The position numbers were made by a program, and so were the translations under genes. A stretch of 64,000 nucleotides of DNA, from positions 1-64,000 of the forward strand of contig NZ_ABCP01000012.1 of the NCBI RefSeq assembly GCF_000170835.1, read 5' to 3'. The notes under the pieces were generated by a model. That model searched no databases, had not been told where the DNA came from, and worked only from the letters and a program-made list of their open reading frames with translations. The stretch is from Marinobacter algicola DG893. Lineage in GTDB: Bacteria > Pseudomonadota > Gammaproteobacteria > Pseudomonadales > Oleiphilaceae. Positions 49,221 through 59,014 of this stretch are shown piece after piece; positions within the stretch are counted from its first letter, which is position 1; every line of letters starts with the position of its first letter.

Positions 49221-51062
49221 TCAGGAACTCTCGGCTGTTGCCTGCTCGGTCCGGTTTCGACCGCGTGCTTTGGCGCGATAGAGTGCCTCATCGGCACGCC
49301 GGAACAGGTCTCGCTCATCATCCTCCTGCAATAACGTTGCGGTACCGGCACTCATAGTCAGCGTGACCGGTGTGCCATCGTCCGCAGGCACACGTATCGC
49401 GGCGATATCCTCAAGAATTCCGTTACAGACGCCCAGGGCGCCTTCCGCGTCAGTGCCGGGCAGCAGGATGGCAAACTCCTCTCCGCCAAATCGGATCGCA
49501 ACATCACGTGGTCGTTTGACATGGCGCCTGAGGATACCGGCAATGTGCTGCAGACAACGATCACCAAACTCGTGTCCCCAGGAGTCGTTGACAGCCTTGA
49601 AGTGGTCAGCATCGAGCAAGGCAATGGTCAGGGGTTGACCAGTGCGTCTGGCTTCTGCGCAGAGTTCGGGCAGCAGATTGTCCATATGGCGCCGATTATA
49701 GAGCCCGGTCAGAGCGTCATTGAGGCTGAGGTTCGCCAACTGCCGGTTTGCCTTTTCCAGCTCCCTCATGGTGCTACGCAGCTGAGCGGTGCGTTCATGC
49801 ACCTTGAGCTCAAGCTCCGTTCTGGCGTTATGTTCAACATCCAGCAGCTTTTCATTCAATAGTCGCCAGCGCTGGACCATGGCGTAATTGAGCAGGATGA
49901 CCTGCGCTCCCACGGCGGCCTGCATAAAGATTTCCCGGGCCAGGAAATCGGCCAGATAGCCAAAGGCAGCCATCGAATAGATCAGGGCGCCTGCGAGCAT
50001 GCCGGACCATGCCATCACGTACCACTTGGCGGGAGAGTAACCCTGGCGCCAGCGAACGATGCCCATGACAAACAGGCAGGCGATGATCACCAATGCAATC
50101 CCGGTGTTGAGAACGATGGATTTGTTGTAGGGCAACAGGAACGCCATGATGAACAGCCCCGTGCTGGTCAGGGCCAGCCCCGTCAGCACCTTGTCAGCAA
50201 TGGTGTTGGTGGGGATTTCGAGAAATGAACGCCCGAAAAGGGTCATGGCCAGCGAGCTGATCGACATCAACATGGGAATCGATGTATTGGCGAAACCGGT
50301 GCTGTCGGGCCAGAAATACTGGTTGGCGAAACCGCCCATGGCAAACAGGAACAGCCCCAAAGATGCCATGTAAAAGGCATTGTAGAAGTAGTAGCCAGTA
50401 CCGGAACTGAAAAAGAGCAGCAGGTTGAATACCGCGAAAACCAGCAACGCCCCATAGAAGATGCCGTGTATGAGGGTGAGATGGTTGCTTTCCGCGATTG
50501 TGGTTTCCGGCGTTTCCAGTGACAGCGGGACATTCAACGCCCCGCTACTCTGAATTCTCATGGTGATGGTTTGGGTTTCGCCAGCGCCGAGCGTGACGGG
50601 GAGCAGGAAATACCGGTAATCTATGCCTCGCGAGAGGAACGGGTGCTGGTCCCCTGTGGTCATGGCGGGTCCAACGATTTTACCGGAGCGCCAGAATGTC
50701 ACTTCATCCAGCAGTGGGTAATTGAGCTTCAGGTACCAGAGCTTCTGGGTGTTGCCAGAGTTCTGAACATTGAGGCGAACCCAGTAAACCGACTTGGTGT
50801 GGCTGAATACCAGATCGTGCCCCTTGGCGGATGTCCACTGAATATCCGCCGGCAGTTCATCGGGAGATTCGGCCCGATGTTCGGGCGTTCCCGGTGTTGC
50901 ACTCAGGAAGCAGACATGGCTCATCAGCGCTTCCCGCTGCGCCGGGTTGTTGGCGTCCAGTGCCGGACAATGCGGTGTCGTTCCCGCAAGGGCTGCCAGT
51001 GACAGGTCAGTGACCAGTAGTAGTCCTATCAGTGGGAGCAGATAGCGCAGGTACAGCGGCAT
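49221..51062 (-). CDS. Diguanylate cyclase with 7TMR-DISM sensor
   Basis: 613 residues. A signal peptide and an extracellular 7TMR-DISMED2 beta-domain (to about 190) are followed by seven membrane segments (about 195-395), a short coiled coil, and a GGDEF domain. Its active site reads RFGGEEFAILLPG near residue 545, an active variant. It should make cyclic-di-GMP in response to a periplasmic ligand, perhaps a carbohydrate. No RxxD product-inhibition motif was placed with certainty. Monocistronic on the minus strand, its stop one base past that of the hydrolase gene. Confidence 0.92.
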   Translation of the reverse strand: MPLYLRYLLPLIGLLLVTDLSLAALAGTTPHCPALDANNPAQREALMSHVCFLSATPGTPEHRAESPDELPADIQWTSAKGHDLVFSHTKSVYWVRLNVQNSGNTQKLWYLKLNYPLLDEVTFWRSGKIVGPAMTTGDQHPFLSRGIDYRYFLLPVTLGAGETQTITMRIQSSGALNVPLSLETPETTIAESNHLTLIHGIFYGALLVFAVFNLLLFFSSGTGYYFYNAFYMASLGLFLFAMGGFANQYFWPDSTGFANTSIPMLMSISSLAMTLFGRSFLEIPTNTIADKVLTGLALTSTGLFIMAFLLPYNKSIVLNTGIALVIIACLFVMGIVRWRQGYSPAKWYVMAWSGMLAGALIYSMAAFGYLADFLAREIFMQAAVGAQVILLNYAMVQRWRLLNEKLLDVEHNARTELELKVHERTAQLRSTMRELEKANRQLANLSLNDALTGLYNRRHMDNLLPELCAEARRTGQPLTIALLDADHFKAVNDSWGHEFGDRCLQHIAGILRRHVKRPRDVAIRFGGEEFAILLPGTDAEGALGVCNGILEDIAAIRVPADDGTPVTLTMSAGTATLLQEDDERDLFRRADEALYRAKARGRNRTEQATAESS

Positions 51063-51174
51063 TGAGGTATTCCTGCCAGCGGAAAGCCCAATAGTGTAGA
51101 CAAATGAGGGCTGTGTATATGTTAAACAGATTCAAATTTGGGATTTCTGACGAGAAGCCCTGTCCAGGTGCCTA

Positions 51175-52251
51175 ATGGAACAACTGATTGCAATTTGTCG
51201 TCCCGGGTTCGAGACGGAAGCGGGGCGGGAGTTAACCGACTCCGCAGCCGGGGGCGGGGTCTATGGTTACTTCGAGCCCTCTGTAAACCAGGGATTTCTG
51301 ACCTTTCACTGCCCGGGGCCTGGGCAGGTGGAAACACTGCTCCAGCGGCTGTCCATCGACCAACTGGTGTTTGTCAGGGACTGGTTTGTGGTTTTAGCGG
51401 ACGCAGCCCTACCCACATCTGACCGGGTCGGGGCTGTCATTGACGCATTGCGATCCGTTGAAGGGGCGATTCCTGTCTGTGCCCGCGTTGAAATTCGCCT
51501 TCCCGAAAACAACGCTGACGCAGATCTTGGTAATTTCGCACGCAAATGGGTCTCCCCGTTGTCGAAAGCGCTCAGGGGCGCCGGGTTACTGGGCAAGGAT
51601 TCGAAAGCTGAGTCGCCGGCCCGGCTTGAAGTGTTACTGACGGGATTCGAGCGCGCCATTATCGGGTTCAGTCTGGCTCGCAATCGTGCGCGCTACGTCG
51701 GTGGCATTCCAAGGCTTCGACTGCCCGCGTCCGCCCCCAGCCGGTCGGCGCTGAAACTGGAAGAAGCGTGGAAGGTATTCCTGCCTCCGGGCCAGGAACT
51801 GGACTACCTGGGAAGTGGCAAGCAGGCTGTGGACCTGGGTGCAGCTCCCGGCGGCTGGACCTGGCAACTGGTCAGGCAGGGTATGATGGTGACTGCCGTT
51901 GATAACGGACCCATGAATCCTGAGTTGATGGCTTCCGGGCACGTGGAGCATGTTGAGGCAGATGGTTATCAATGGCGGCCCCGGCGCGGTGTGGACTGGA
52001 TGGTGTGCGATATTGTCGACCACCCACGTCGAACATCGGAGATGGTGGTGCATTGGCTGTCCGCCAAGCTCTGCCGTTATACCGTTTTCAACCTGAAACT
52101 ACCGATGAAAAAACGGTATGACGAGTGGTTGGCATGCAGGGACATCCTGGAGGATGGCCTCGCACGGACGGAAATGAACTTCCTGCTGAGGGCCCGTCAC
52201 CTCTACCATGATCGTGAGGAGATCACCTGTTTCATAGAGCGCAGGGACTAA
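51175..52251 (+). CDS. rlmM: 23S rRNA (cytidine-2498) 2'-O-methyltransferase RlmM
   Basis: 358 residues. An N-terminal THUMP-like domain (to about 180) precedes a Rossmann-like methyltransferase with the AdoMet motif DLGAAPGGWTWQL near 220 and conserved acidic and lysine residues around DWMVCDIVDHP and FNLKLPMKKRYDEW, the K-D-K-E set of RrmJ-type enzymes. It methylates the ribose of C2498 in the peptidyl-transferase region before ribosome assembly. The length equals E. coli RlmM (366 residues). Stands alone between a divergent cyclase gene and a convergent monooxygenase-fold gene. Confidence 0.94.
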   Translation: MEQLIAICRPGFETEAGRELTDSAAGGGVYGYFEPSVNQGFLTFHCPGPGQVETLLQRLSIDQLVFVRDWFVVLADAALPTSDRVGAVIDALRSVEGAIPVCARVEIRLPENNADADLGNFARKWVSPLSKALRGAGLLGKDSKAESPARLEVLLTGFERAIIGFSLARNRARYVGGIPRLRLPASAPSRSALKLEEAWKVFLPPGQELDYLGSGKQAVDLGAAPGGWTWQLVRQGMMVTAVDNGPMNPELMASGHVEHVEADGYQWRPRRGVDWMVCDIVDHPRRTSEMVVHWLSAKLCRYTVFNLKLPMKKRYDEWLACRDILEDGLARTEMNFLLRARHLYHDREEITCFIERRD

Positions 52252-52271
52252 TCACCTGTGAATAGCGTGCT

Positions 52272-52556
52272 TTAGCTATGCTGCCACACGGTGATAATCT
52301 CGTCCCGGTCCATCATTGGAATCAGCTCCGCCATCAGTTCCCGGCGTTCCTCCGAGAGGAACCAGCGCTGCCAGTCAGCTTCGGAGCGCCAGTTCGAGAG
52401 GGTGAGGCGATGGTTGGAGTCGTTGGTATCGACCAGCGTTTCACCCGAAACGAAGCCGGGAGCGCCTACAGCGTTCTGAAGGACCTTGCGGGATCTGTCC
52501 TCGTAGGCGGATTCGAGTGTTTCAGCAATATGACGTTCAATCAGCACTCGGATCAT
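52272..52556 (-). CDS. Antibiotic biosynthesis monooxygenase (ABM)-fold protein
   Basis: 94 residues. The ferredoxin-like ABM fold is suggested by MIRVLIERHIAETLESAYED, APGFVSGETLVDTND, RLTLSNWRSEADWQRWF and the final strand EIITVWQ. Members range from quinol monooxygenases to haem-degrading enzymes, and many are uncharacterised. Convergent with rlmM and divergent from the TusA-like gene. Confidence 0.85.
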   Translation of the reverse strand: MIRVLIERHIAETLESAYEDRSRKVLQNAVGAPGFVSGETLVDTNDSNHRLTLSNWRSEADWQRWFLSEERRELMAELIPMMDRDEIITVWQHS

Positions 52557-52645
52557 TGTTTACCTCGTTTTGTTTTTTGACAGCTATAAACAATAATTTA
52601 GCACGTATTTTCCAAAATTCAGGTTGAATCGCAGGAGGAAGAACA

Positions 52646-52885
52646 TTGGAGCAACCGGAACACGATGCAGAGCTGGACGCCCGGGGGCTGTTTTGCCCGG
52701 AACCCGTCATGCTACTGCACAACAGGATCGTGGATATCAGTGTAGGCGGTGTCTTGAAGGTGGTTGCCACGGATCCGTCAACAACCCGTGACATACCAAG
52801 GTTCTGCCAGTTCCTGAATCACGAGTTGATGTACAGCGCCGAGGACGACCAGGAATTCGTTTATTTCATCCGCCGAGGAGAGTGA
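52646..52885 (+). CDS. TusA/SirA-like sulfurtransferase family protein
   Basis: 79 residues from a TTG start at 52646, supported by AGGAGGAA at the right distance; no ATG is available. The TusA motif DARGLFCPEPVMLL carries the single reactive cysteine (C17), and the KVVATDPST context is conserved in the family. TusA proteins relay sulfur for tRNA thiolation or molybdenum cofactor synthesis. This copy may be TusA itself or a paralogue; the surrounding FCQFLNHEL matches TusA well. Convergent with dsbD. Confidence 0.88.
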   Translation: MEQPEHDAELDARGLFCPEPVMLLHNRIVDISVGGVLKVVATDPSTTRDIPRFCQFLNHELMYSAEDDQEFVYFIRRGE

Positions 52886-52895
52886 CCGTAGGCTG

Positions 52896-54800
52896 TCAGG
52901 AGCCGCCGGACATGCCCAGTGTGTTCAGATGGCCGAGGAACTGTTCGCGGTCCATTTCGCCCAATATCCGGGCGGTTTCCAGTTCAGCCCCATCGTTGCC
53001 ATAAAACAGAATGGCTGGCGGGCCGAACAGGCCCAGCTCTTCAAGCAGTGCCTGCTGGGCCGGCGTGTTGTCCGTCATATCCAATTGCAGCAGTGTGTAG
53101 GGTGAAAGCGCCTGGATAACAGCGTCATGACTGAAGACGTTTCGCTCCATGACCTTGCAGGAGATGCACCAGTCGGCGTAGAAGTCCAGCATGACCGGGG
53201 TGCCGTCCCGCTTCGCCTGGGCCAGTTGATTGCGAATATCGGCGGGCGATTCCAACCGGAGGAACTGGGCGTGGTCCATCTGGGGCGCAGAGCCCCCAGC
53301 AACCGCCGGGTTGGCTGCCGTGAACGGTGCTAATGGCTTCATTGGATCATTGGCGCCAGACACCGCGCCGGCCAAGAGTGCAATACCGTAGGCAAACATC
53401 ACCAGGCCAAGGCCTTTGCGGGTTCGCTCCCAGCCAGCCTTTGCGGCATCGAAGGCTCCGAGCTGCACGCCCGTCACGGCAATCAGTAACCCCCAGAGTG
53501 TCAGTGCCAGCCAGGCTGGTACCAGCCGTTCCACCAACCAGATCGCAACAGCCAGCAGCATGACGCCGTAGAAGGCTTTAACCACGTTCATCCACGGACC
53601 GGTGGAAGGCAACAGTTTACGGCCACCCACCGCCACGAGCATCAGGGGAATGCCCATGCCGAGCCCAAGGGCGAACAGGGCCACGCCTCCGATGACGGCA
53701 TCCTGGGTGGTACTGATGTAGAGCAGGCTGCCCGCAAGCGGTGCCGACACGCAGGGCGACACGATCAGGGCTGATAGCGCACCGATACCGAAGATGCTGA
53801 CGACCCGGCTTCCGGTCAGACGATGGCTGGCATCGTTGAGCGGCTCCCGGATAAATCGGGGGAGCTGTATTTCAAACAGGTTGAACATGGACAGGGCAAA
53901 TACCACGAACAGCGCCGCGAAAACGCTCAACACCCACGGCGACTGTAGATGCGCCTGAAGGTTGAAGCTGGCACCCAGTAACCCGGTAATCACACCCGCT
54001 GCGGCATAGGTCAGTGCCATACCCAGGACATAACTGCCGGACAGTAACAGCGCGTGGGCGGTGGTACTGGTGTTGCGCCCGGACACCAGTGAGGAAATGA
54101 TCGGCACCATGGGCAGGACGCAAGGTGTAAAGGTCAGCCCCAGCCCCAGCAGCAGAAACAGGGCCGCGATAACCAGGACAGACTGGTTGGCCAAAAAACC
54201 GGCCAGGCCGGTCGCTGTGGATGTATCTGTGGGTGCATTTGCTGAAGATGATCGGGCACTGCCTGATGACCCCGAAGCGCCGGCAGGAACAGAGGCATCG
54301 TTGCTTCCGGTGCTGGCGTAGTACAGCGCGTCACGGGTTTGCGGCGGGTAGCACAGGCCGGCCTTGGCACAGCCCTGGTAGGTTACCTGGAGCTCCGCCT
54401 CGCGGACGCCTTCAGGGAGATTGACCGGGACGCGTGCCTGGACAGGGTCGTAGAAGACCGTGACCTTGCCGAAGAACTCATCCTCCGTATCGGTGCCGGT
54501 GTAGGAGAAATCGGGTTCACCCAGGGTGACGCCGTCGGTTTTGCTGCTGACCTGGATGCGACCTTTATAGAGGTAGTGTTCAGGAGTGACATCCCAGGAC
54601 AGCACAATAGCGCCGGCATCAACGGTGTAACTGAACGGCAGGGCTTCGTCCACCGGCAGGAAATCGTTACTGCCGCCGAACAGCGAATTGCCTGCCCCGG
54701 ACGCGAACAGTGATACGGCGGCCAGCGCCAGAAACACGAAAAAGCGGCTCAGCACCCGATAGAGAGTACTACTGCGTGAGGCTGTGTTGTTGCCGGTCAT
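52896..54800 (-). CDS. dsbD: Thiol:disulfide interchange protein DsbD
   Basis: 634 residues from the ATG at 54800; a TTG at 54806 adds two residues. Signal peptide; periplasmic N-terminal domain with the active cysteines C144 and C150 (GCAKAGLCYPP); eight membrane segments carrying FTPCVLPMVPI and VSPCVSAPLAG; and a C-terminal thioredoxin-like domain with DWCISCKVMER. All six catalytic cysteines are present. It passes electrons from cytoplasmic thioredoxin to periplasmic partners such as DsbC and TlpA/CcmG-type proteins; the TlpA-like protein encoded at 13.8 kb is a possible client. Confidence 0.95.
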   Translation of the reverse strand: MTGNNTASRSSTLYRVLSRFFVFLALAAVSLFASGAGNSLFGGSNDFLPVDEALPFSYTVDAGAIVLSWDVTPEHYLYKGRIQVSSKTDGVTLGEPDFSYTGTDTEDEFFGKVTVFYDPVQARVPVNLPEGVREAELQVTYQGCAKAGLCYPPQTRDALYYASTGSNDASVPAGASGSSGSARSSSANAPTDTSTATGLAGFLANQSVLVIAALFLLLGLGLTFTPCVLPMVPIISSLVSGRNTSTTAHALLLSGSYVLGMALTYAAAGVITGLLGASFNLQAHLQSPWVLSVFAALFVVFALSMFNLFEIQLPRFIREPLNDASHRLTGSRVVSIFGIGALSALIVSPCVSAPLAGSLLYISTTQDAVIGGVALFALGLGMGIPLMLVAVGGRKLLPSTGPWMNVVKAFYGVMLLAVAIWLVERLVPAWLALTLWGLLIAVTGVQLGAFDAAKAGWERTRKGLGLVMFAYGIALLAGAVSGANDPMKPLAPFTAANPAVAGGSAPQMDHAQFLRLESPADIRNQLAQAKRDGTPVMLDFYADWCISCKVMERNVFSHDAVIQALSPYTLLQLDMTDNTPAQQALLEELGLFGPPAILFYGNDGAELETARILGEMDREQFLGHLNTLGMSGGS

Positions 54801-54950
54801 AGTCAATCGATTACCGTAGCTGGTTCCGGAAATATCTGCGCGGTCTCAGTGTCTGTTGAAACCTTACATCTCAAGGTTGCAATGGACTCATTTGTCAGGC
54901 AAAAGTTCCCTCTGGTATTGAACGGTCTAAAGTCGCACAATAGCCGTCCC

Positions 54951-55529
54951 ATGAAACACGATCCTGATGATCTTATCATGCTGTTCAGTGACCTGTTCCG
55001 GGAGGACTACCGGACCGTTCTGGTCAAGGGCAGCGATGAGCCTGAATACCTGCCCGCAACGGCGTCTGGCAGTTACGCACAGATTATCTTTGCTCACGGT
55101 TATTATGCCAGTGCTCTGCACGAAATCAGTCATTGGTGTATCGCCGGTGAGCACCGGCGCACACTTCGGGACTTTGGCTACTGGTACTGTCCCGATGGCC
55201 GCAACGAGGCGCAGCAGCAAGCCTTTGAGAAGGCTGAAATCAAGCCGCAGGCCCTGGAGTGGCTGTTCTCTGCCGCATCGGGCACACGTTTCCACATCAG
55301 CGTCGACAATCTCTCCGGTTGCGGGGCATGGGATGAGAACGCCTTTCGCAGCAATGTGCGGGCGCAGGCAGATTATTACCTTGAGCACGGCATGCCGGCC
55401 CGCGCGGGCCTGTTTTTCGAAACGCTCAAGACATTTTACGGAACCGCGGCTGATTTTAACGAAGTCTGGAAGAAAGAGACCAGGCGCCTGATGCCCGACG
55501 ATTCCGACACAGACACTGAGGTAGATTGA
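54951..55529 (+). CDS. epmC: Elongation factor P hydroxylase EpmC
   Basis: 192 residues from the ATG at 54951, which aligns best with the family start and length (E. coli EpmC, 182 residues). ATG codons at 54882 (with AAGG upstream) and 54849 would lengthen it. The YfcM family signature is clear: SALHEISHWCIAGEHRR, DFGYWYCPDGRNE and EIKPQALEWL. The enzyme hydroxylates the beta-lysylated lysine of elongation factor P. Divergent from dsbD and 6 bases before the helicase gene, so probably co-transcribed with it. Confidence 0.9.
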   Translation: MKHDPDDLIMLFSDLFREDYRTVLVKGSDEPEYLPATASGSYAQIIFAHGYYASALHEISHWCIAGEHRRTLRDFGYWYCPDGRNEAQQQAFEKAEIKPQALEWLFSAASGTRFHISVDNLSGCGAWDENAFRSNVRAQADYYLEHGMPARAGLFFETLKTFYGTAADFNEVWKKETRRLMPDDSDTDTEVD

Positions 55530-55535
55530 AGCAAC

Positions 55536-56822
55536 ATGACATCTGACGCACCCGAAGCCGGCAAAACCTTTTTCAAGGATCTTAACCTTGACCAGCGAGT
55601 GCTCGATGCCATCACCGATATCGGTTTTGAGCATTGTACGCCTATCCAGGCAGAGACTCTTCCGTTCACCCTTGCGTGCCAGGACCTGATCGGCCAGGCG
55701 CAGACCGGCACCGGCAAAACCGCCGCGTTCCTGATTACCGCCATCCAGAGCATGCTGGAAACGCCGATTCCGAAAGAGGACCGGTTTGCCTCGGAACCCC
55801 GGGTTCTGGCCCTGGCGCCAACCCGTGAACTGGCCATGCAGATCGCCAAGGACGCGGAGCAGCTTTGCGGGTACACGGGCCATAATGTGGTCACCGTGGT
55901 GGGCGGTATGAACTACGATAAGCAGCGCGATCAGCTCCAGAACGAGATCGTTGACATACTGGTGGCAACCCCGGGCCGGCTGATTGATTTCCTGGGCTCT
56001 CAGGATGTGTTTCTCGACCAGCTCGACATCCTGATCCTGGATGAAGCGGACCGTATGCTCGACATGGGCTTTATTCCCGATGTGAAGCGCATTATCCGCA
56101 AATGCACGCCAAAGGAAGAGCGTCAGACCTTGTTGTTCAGCGCTACCTTTAATCAGGATGTTCTCAACCTCGCCTCAATGTGGACTAAAAGCGCGGAATT
56201 CGTCGAGATCGAACCGGAGCAAAAGACCGCCGAGCGAGTGAAGCAGACCGTCTATCTGGTGGGCGAGGATGAAAAACTGCCGGTGCTGGTGAACTATCTT
56301 CAGCGCCCCGAGGTGGAGAAGGCCATCGTCTTTGCGAACCGTCGTGACCAGTGCCGTGACCTCGATGAAGACCTTCGCAACCAGGGCGTAAAGGTCGCGC
56401 TGATGTCCGGGGAAATCGCCCAGAACAAGCGGCTCAAGACATTGGAACAGTTCAAGAATGGCAGTATTCAGGTACTGGTCGCCACGGATGTTGCCGGTCG
56501 CGGTATCCACGTCGACGGAGTAACCCACGTATTCAACTATAATCTTCCTGACAACGCTGAAGATTACGTTCACCGAATCGGGCGCACCGGTCGGGCGGGA
56601 AAGCACGGTGTCTCTGTCAGCTTTGCCAGTGAGGACGATGCCTTTTCACTGCCGGCCATCGAGTCCTACATCAGCCAGAAACTGACCACGGCGGTGCCGG
56701 ATGAAGCGCTGATGACCGAACTCGAGAAGCCACCCATCACTCGCAAACGTGGTGGCCGGCGTCCCCAGGGCAACCGCAGCCAGGGCGGACGTGGCGGTAA
56801 CCAGCGTCAACGCAGGAACTAA
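55536..56822 (+). CDS. rhlB: DEAD-box RNA helicase, RhlB-like
   Basis: 428 residues. Helicase motifs in order: Q-motif CTPIQAETLPF, I AQTGTGKT, Ia PTRELAMQI, II DEAD in ILDEADRMLDMGF, III SAT, IV-V in VATDVAGRGIHVDGV and VI HRIGRTGRAG. The C-terminus is a short basic Arg/Gly/Gln tail (RGGRGGNQ) suited to RNA binding. Domain length and the tail fit RhlB, the helicase partner of RNase E; SrmB or RhlE are less likely. A hydrophobic N-terminal tail is lacking. Six bases after epmC and 19 before pdxB. Confidence 0.85.
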   Translation: MTSDAPEAGKTFFKDLNLDQRVLDAITDIGFEHCTPIQAETLPFTLACQDLIGQAQTGTGKTAAFLITAIQSMLETPIPKEDRFASEPRVLALAPTRELAMQIAKDAEQLCGYTGHNVVTVVGGMNYDKQRDQLQNEIVDILVATPGRLIDFLGSQDVFLDQLDILILDEADRMLDMGFIPDVKRIIRKCTPKEERQTLLFSATFNQDVLNLASMWTKSAEFVEIEPEQKTAERVKQTVYLVGEDEKLPVLVNYLQRPEVEKAIVFANRRDQCRDLDEDLRNQGVKVALMSGEIAQNKRLKTLEQFKNGSIQVLVATDVAGRGIHVDGVTHVFNYNLPDNAEDYVHRIGRTGRAGKHGVSVSFASEDDAFSLPAIESYISQKLTTAVPDEALMTELEKPPITRKRGGRRPQGNRSQGGRGGNQRQRRN

Positions 56823-56841
56823 CAGGTTGGGAAGCAGGATC

Positions 56842-57996
56842 ATGCGGATAGTAGCGGACGAGAACATACCCTTACTGGAATCGTTTTTTGGCGATATCGG
56901 CGAGATACGACCAGTGTCCGGGCGCACGATGTCTGCTGCGGATGTTCAGAATGCGGATATCCTGCTGGTTCGTTCAGTCACCCGGGTCAATCAGGCATTG
57001 CTTGAAGGAAGCCGGGTCCGCTTCGTTGGTACCTGTACCATCGGTACCGACCATGTCGATCAGAAATGGCTTGAATCCAGTGGCATCGCGTTTTCGGCGG
57101 CTCCCGGCTGCAACGCCAACAGTGTTGTGGAGTACGTGCTGTCAGTGATCTCGCTGCACGCGGAAAAGCGTGGTATGGCGGACTGGTCAAAGCTCAGTGT
57201 TGGTATCGTGGGTGCCGGCAATGTGGGTGGAGAGCTTGCACACAAGCTGGACAGGCTCGGTTTCAATGTGCGCCTTTGTGACCCTCCAAGGGCCGAACGG
57301 GAAGGTGACGAAGGCGAGGAATTCGTCAGTCTTGAAGAGGCCATGGCGTGCGACGTGGTAACACTGCACACGCCTCTGACCCGCGATGGAGAGCATGCAA
57401 CGCTTCATATGCTCGGGCAGGAGCGATTGTCTGCCCTGACTGAAGACCAGTTGCTTATCAATTCCAGTCGCGGCGAAGTTATCGAAACCTCCGCCTTGCT
57501 GGCGCGTTTGGAAGCGCCAAACGCACCCACAGTGGTACTGGATGTTTTTGAGCATGAGCCCCGGGTTCACGCTGAACTGGTGGAAAAAGTATGGCTTGCG
57601 ACCCCCCACATCGCAGGCTATAGCCTGGAAGGTAAGGTGCAGGGTAGTGAGGTGGTGTACCAGGCACTGAGTCGTTACATGGGGTTGCCCACCCGCAAGA
57701 AGGCGGGGCAGTTCCTGCCAGAACCGGCGTTGAATAAACTCTCCTTTACCAGTGCCGCCGAAGAAATGGCGTCAGCCAATATTGCCATACGGTCCTGCTA
57801 CGATCCGCGCCAGGATGACGCCCGTATGCGGCTGGCGATGGCGTTGCCGCCGGAAGAACGGGCGCAGGCCTTTGACCGGTTGCGCCGGGATTATCCGGTA
57901 CGCCGGGAGTTTTCCAGTTTGAAGATCCAGCTCAAGGGCACCAGCAAATCCATGCAGGATACTTTCCGGGCCCTTGGCTTTAAGCTGAAGCTCTGA
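56842..57996 (+). CDS. pdxB: Erythronate-4-phosphate dehydrogenase PdxB
   Basis: 384 residues from the ATG at 56842, which has GCAGGA upstream; longer readings overlap the helicase gene and lack family sense. The D-isomer 2-hydroxyacid dehydrogenase fold is shown by the NAD motif VGIVGAGNVGGELAHKL and the catalytic residues Arg, Glu and His in INSSRGEVIE, FEHEP and TPHIAGYSLEG. The C-terminal 100 residues are the PdxB-specific dimerisation domain. It catalyses the second step of pyridoxal phosphate synthesis by the DXP-dependent route. Likely in one transcript with epmC and the helicase. Confidence 0.95.
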   Translation: MRIVADENIPLLESFFGDIGEIRPVSGRTMSAADVQNADILLVRSVTRVNQALLEGSRVRFVGTCTIGTDHVDQKWLESSGIAFSAAPGCNANSVVEYVLSVISLHAEKRGMADWSKLSVGIVGAGNVGGELAHKLDRLGFNVRLCDPPRAEREGDEGEEFVSLEEAMACDVVTLHTPLTRDGEHATLHMLGQERLSALTEDQLLINSSRGEVIETSALLARLEAPNAPTVVLDVFEHEPRVHAELVEKVWLATPHIAGYSLEGKVQGSEVVYQALSRYMGLPTRKKAGQFLPEPALNKLSFTSAAEEMASANIAIRSCYDPRQDDARMRLAMALPPEERAQAFDRLRRDYPVRREFSSLKIQLKGTSKSMQDTFRALGFKLKL

Positions 57997-58032
57997 CGTT
58001 CCCGCAAACGCGCCTGTTGCACCCATTCGCAA

Positions 58033-58917
58033 CTATGACAGTTGCGCGCTCTTCAGGGCCTCGATCCGGCTGTCCAGCGGCGGGTGTGTCATGAACAGGG
58101 CGCTGATGCCCGCCCTCGCACCTCGATTGATGCCAAACGCCTGCAGGCTGTCGGGCATCTGATCAGGCACTTCACTTTCCTGTTTCAGCCGCGCCAGGGC
58201 GTTGATCATGGCGCCACGGCCTGCCAGTTGCGCGCCAGCGATGTCGGCACGATACTCCCGGCGACGCGAGAACCAGAACACGATGGTACTGGCAAGAATG
58301 CCGAGCACAATTTCCGCCGCGATACTGACCACGAAGAAGCCGATACCGTGCCCGCTTTCGTTCTTGAACACCACTCGGTCAACAAACGAGCCGATCACGC
58401 GGGACGCAAAAATCACGAACGTGTTCACCACACCCTGAATCAGCGCGAGGGTTACCATGTCGCCGTTGGCCACGTGGCCTATTTCGTGGCCAAGGACTGC
58501 ACGGATCTCATCCTTGTTAAAGCGGTGCAGCAGGCCCTCGCTGACGGCTACCAGGGAGTTGTTCTTGTTCCAGCCGGTGGCAAAGGCGTTGGATTGTGAG
58601 GCCGGGAAAATGGCGACTTCCGGCATACCGATGCCGGCATTTTTCGAAAGCTCGCGAACGGTGTCCACCAGCCAGCGCTCAGCCGGCGTGCGTGGCGACT
58701 CGATCACCTTTGCCTTGGTGCTCCACTTGGCCACGGGCTTGGAAATCAGTAGCGATACAATGGCGCCGGCAAAGCCGAAGACCGCGGCAAAGGCAAGCAG
58801 TGAACCGTACTGGATCCCGTTCTGGGCGAGGTAGCTGTCAACACCCAAGAGCTTCAGGGTGAAACTGGCGACAAGAATGACAGCCAGGTTGGTGGCAAGA
58901 AACAGCAGAATACGCAT
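58033..58917 (-). CDS. htpX: Membrane zinc metalloprotease HtpX
   Basis: 294 residues. Two N-terminal membrane segments (about 5-22 and 37-57) are followed by the zinc site H144-E-I-G-H148 in [13 protein letters not shown], with E222-type ligand region [14 protein letters not shown] downstream. Two more hydrophobic segments follow the zinc site. HtpX degrades damaged inner-membrane proteins with FtsH and is usually stress-induced; I could not fix a sigma-32 or CpxR site upstream. Convergent with pdxB. Confidence 0.95.
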   Translation of the reverse strand: MRILLFLATNLAVILVASFTLKLLGVDSYLAQNGIQYGSLLAFAAVFGFAGAIVSLLISKPVAKWSTKAKVIESPRTPAERWLVDTVRELSKNAGIGMPEVAIFPASQSNAFATGWNKNNSLVAVSEGLLHRFNKDEIRAVLGHEIGHVANGDMVTLALIQGVVNTFVIFASRVIGSFVDRVVFKNESGHGIGFFVVSIAAEIVLGILASTIVFWFSRRREYRADIAGAQLAGRGAMINALARLKQESEVPDQMPDSLQAFGINRGARAGISALFMTHPPLDSRIEALKSAQLS

Positions 58918-59014
58918 CTTGAATCCCTTGTTGAATCATCGGCCGCAGACCGCGGTTTGTGTCTGGCTATTTATATGTGGCCGGCGTGGCCATGTTCAAC
59001 AGGTTTACGCCAAT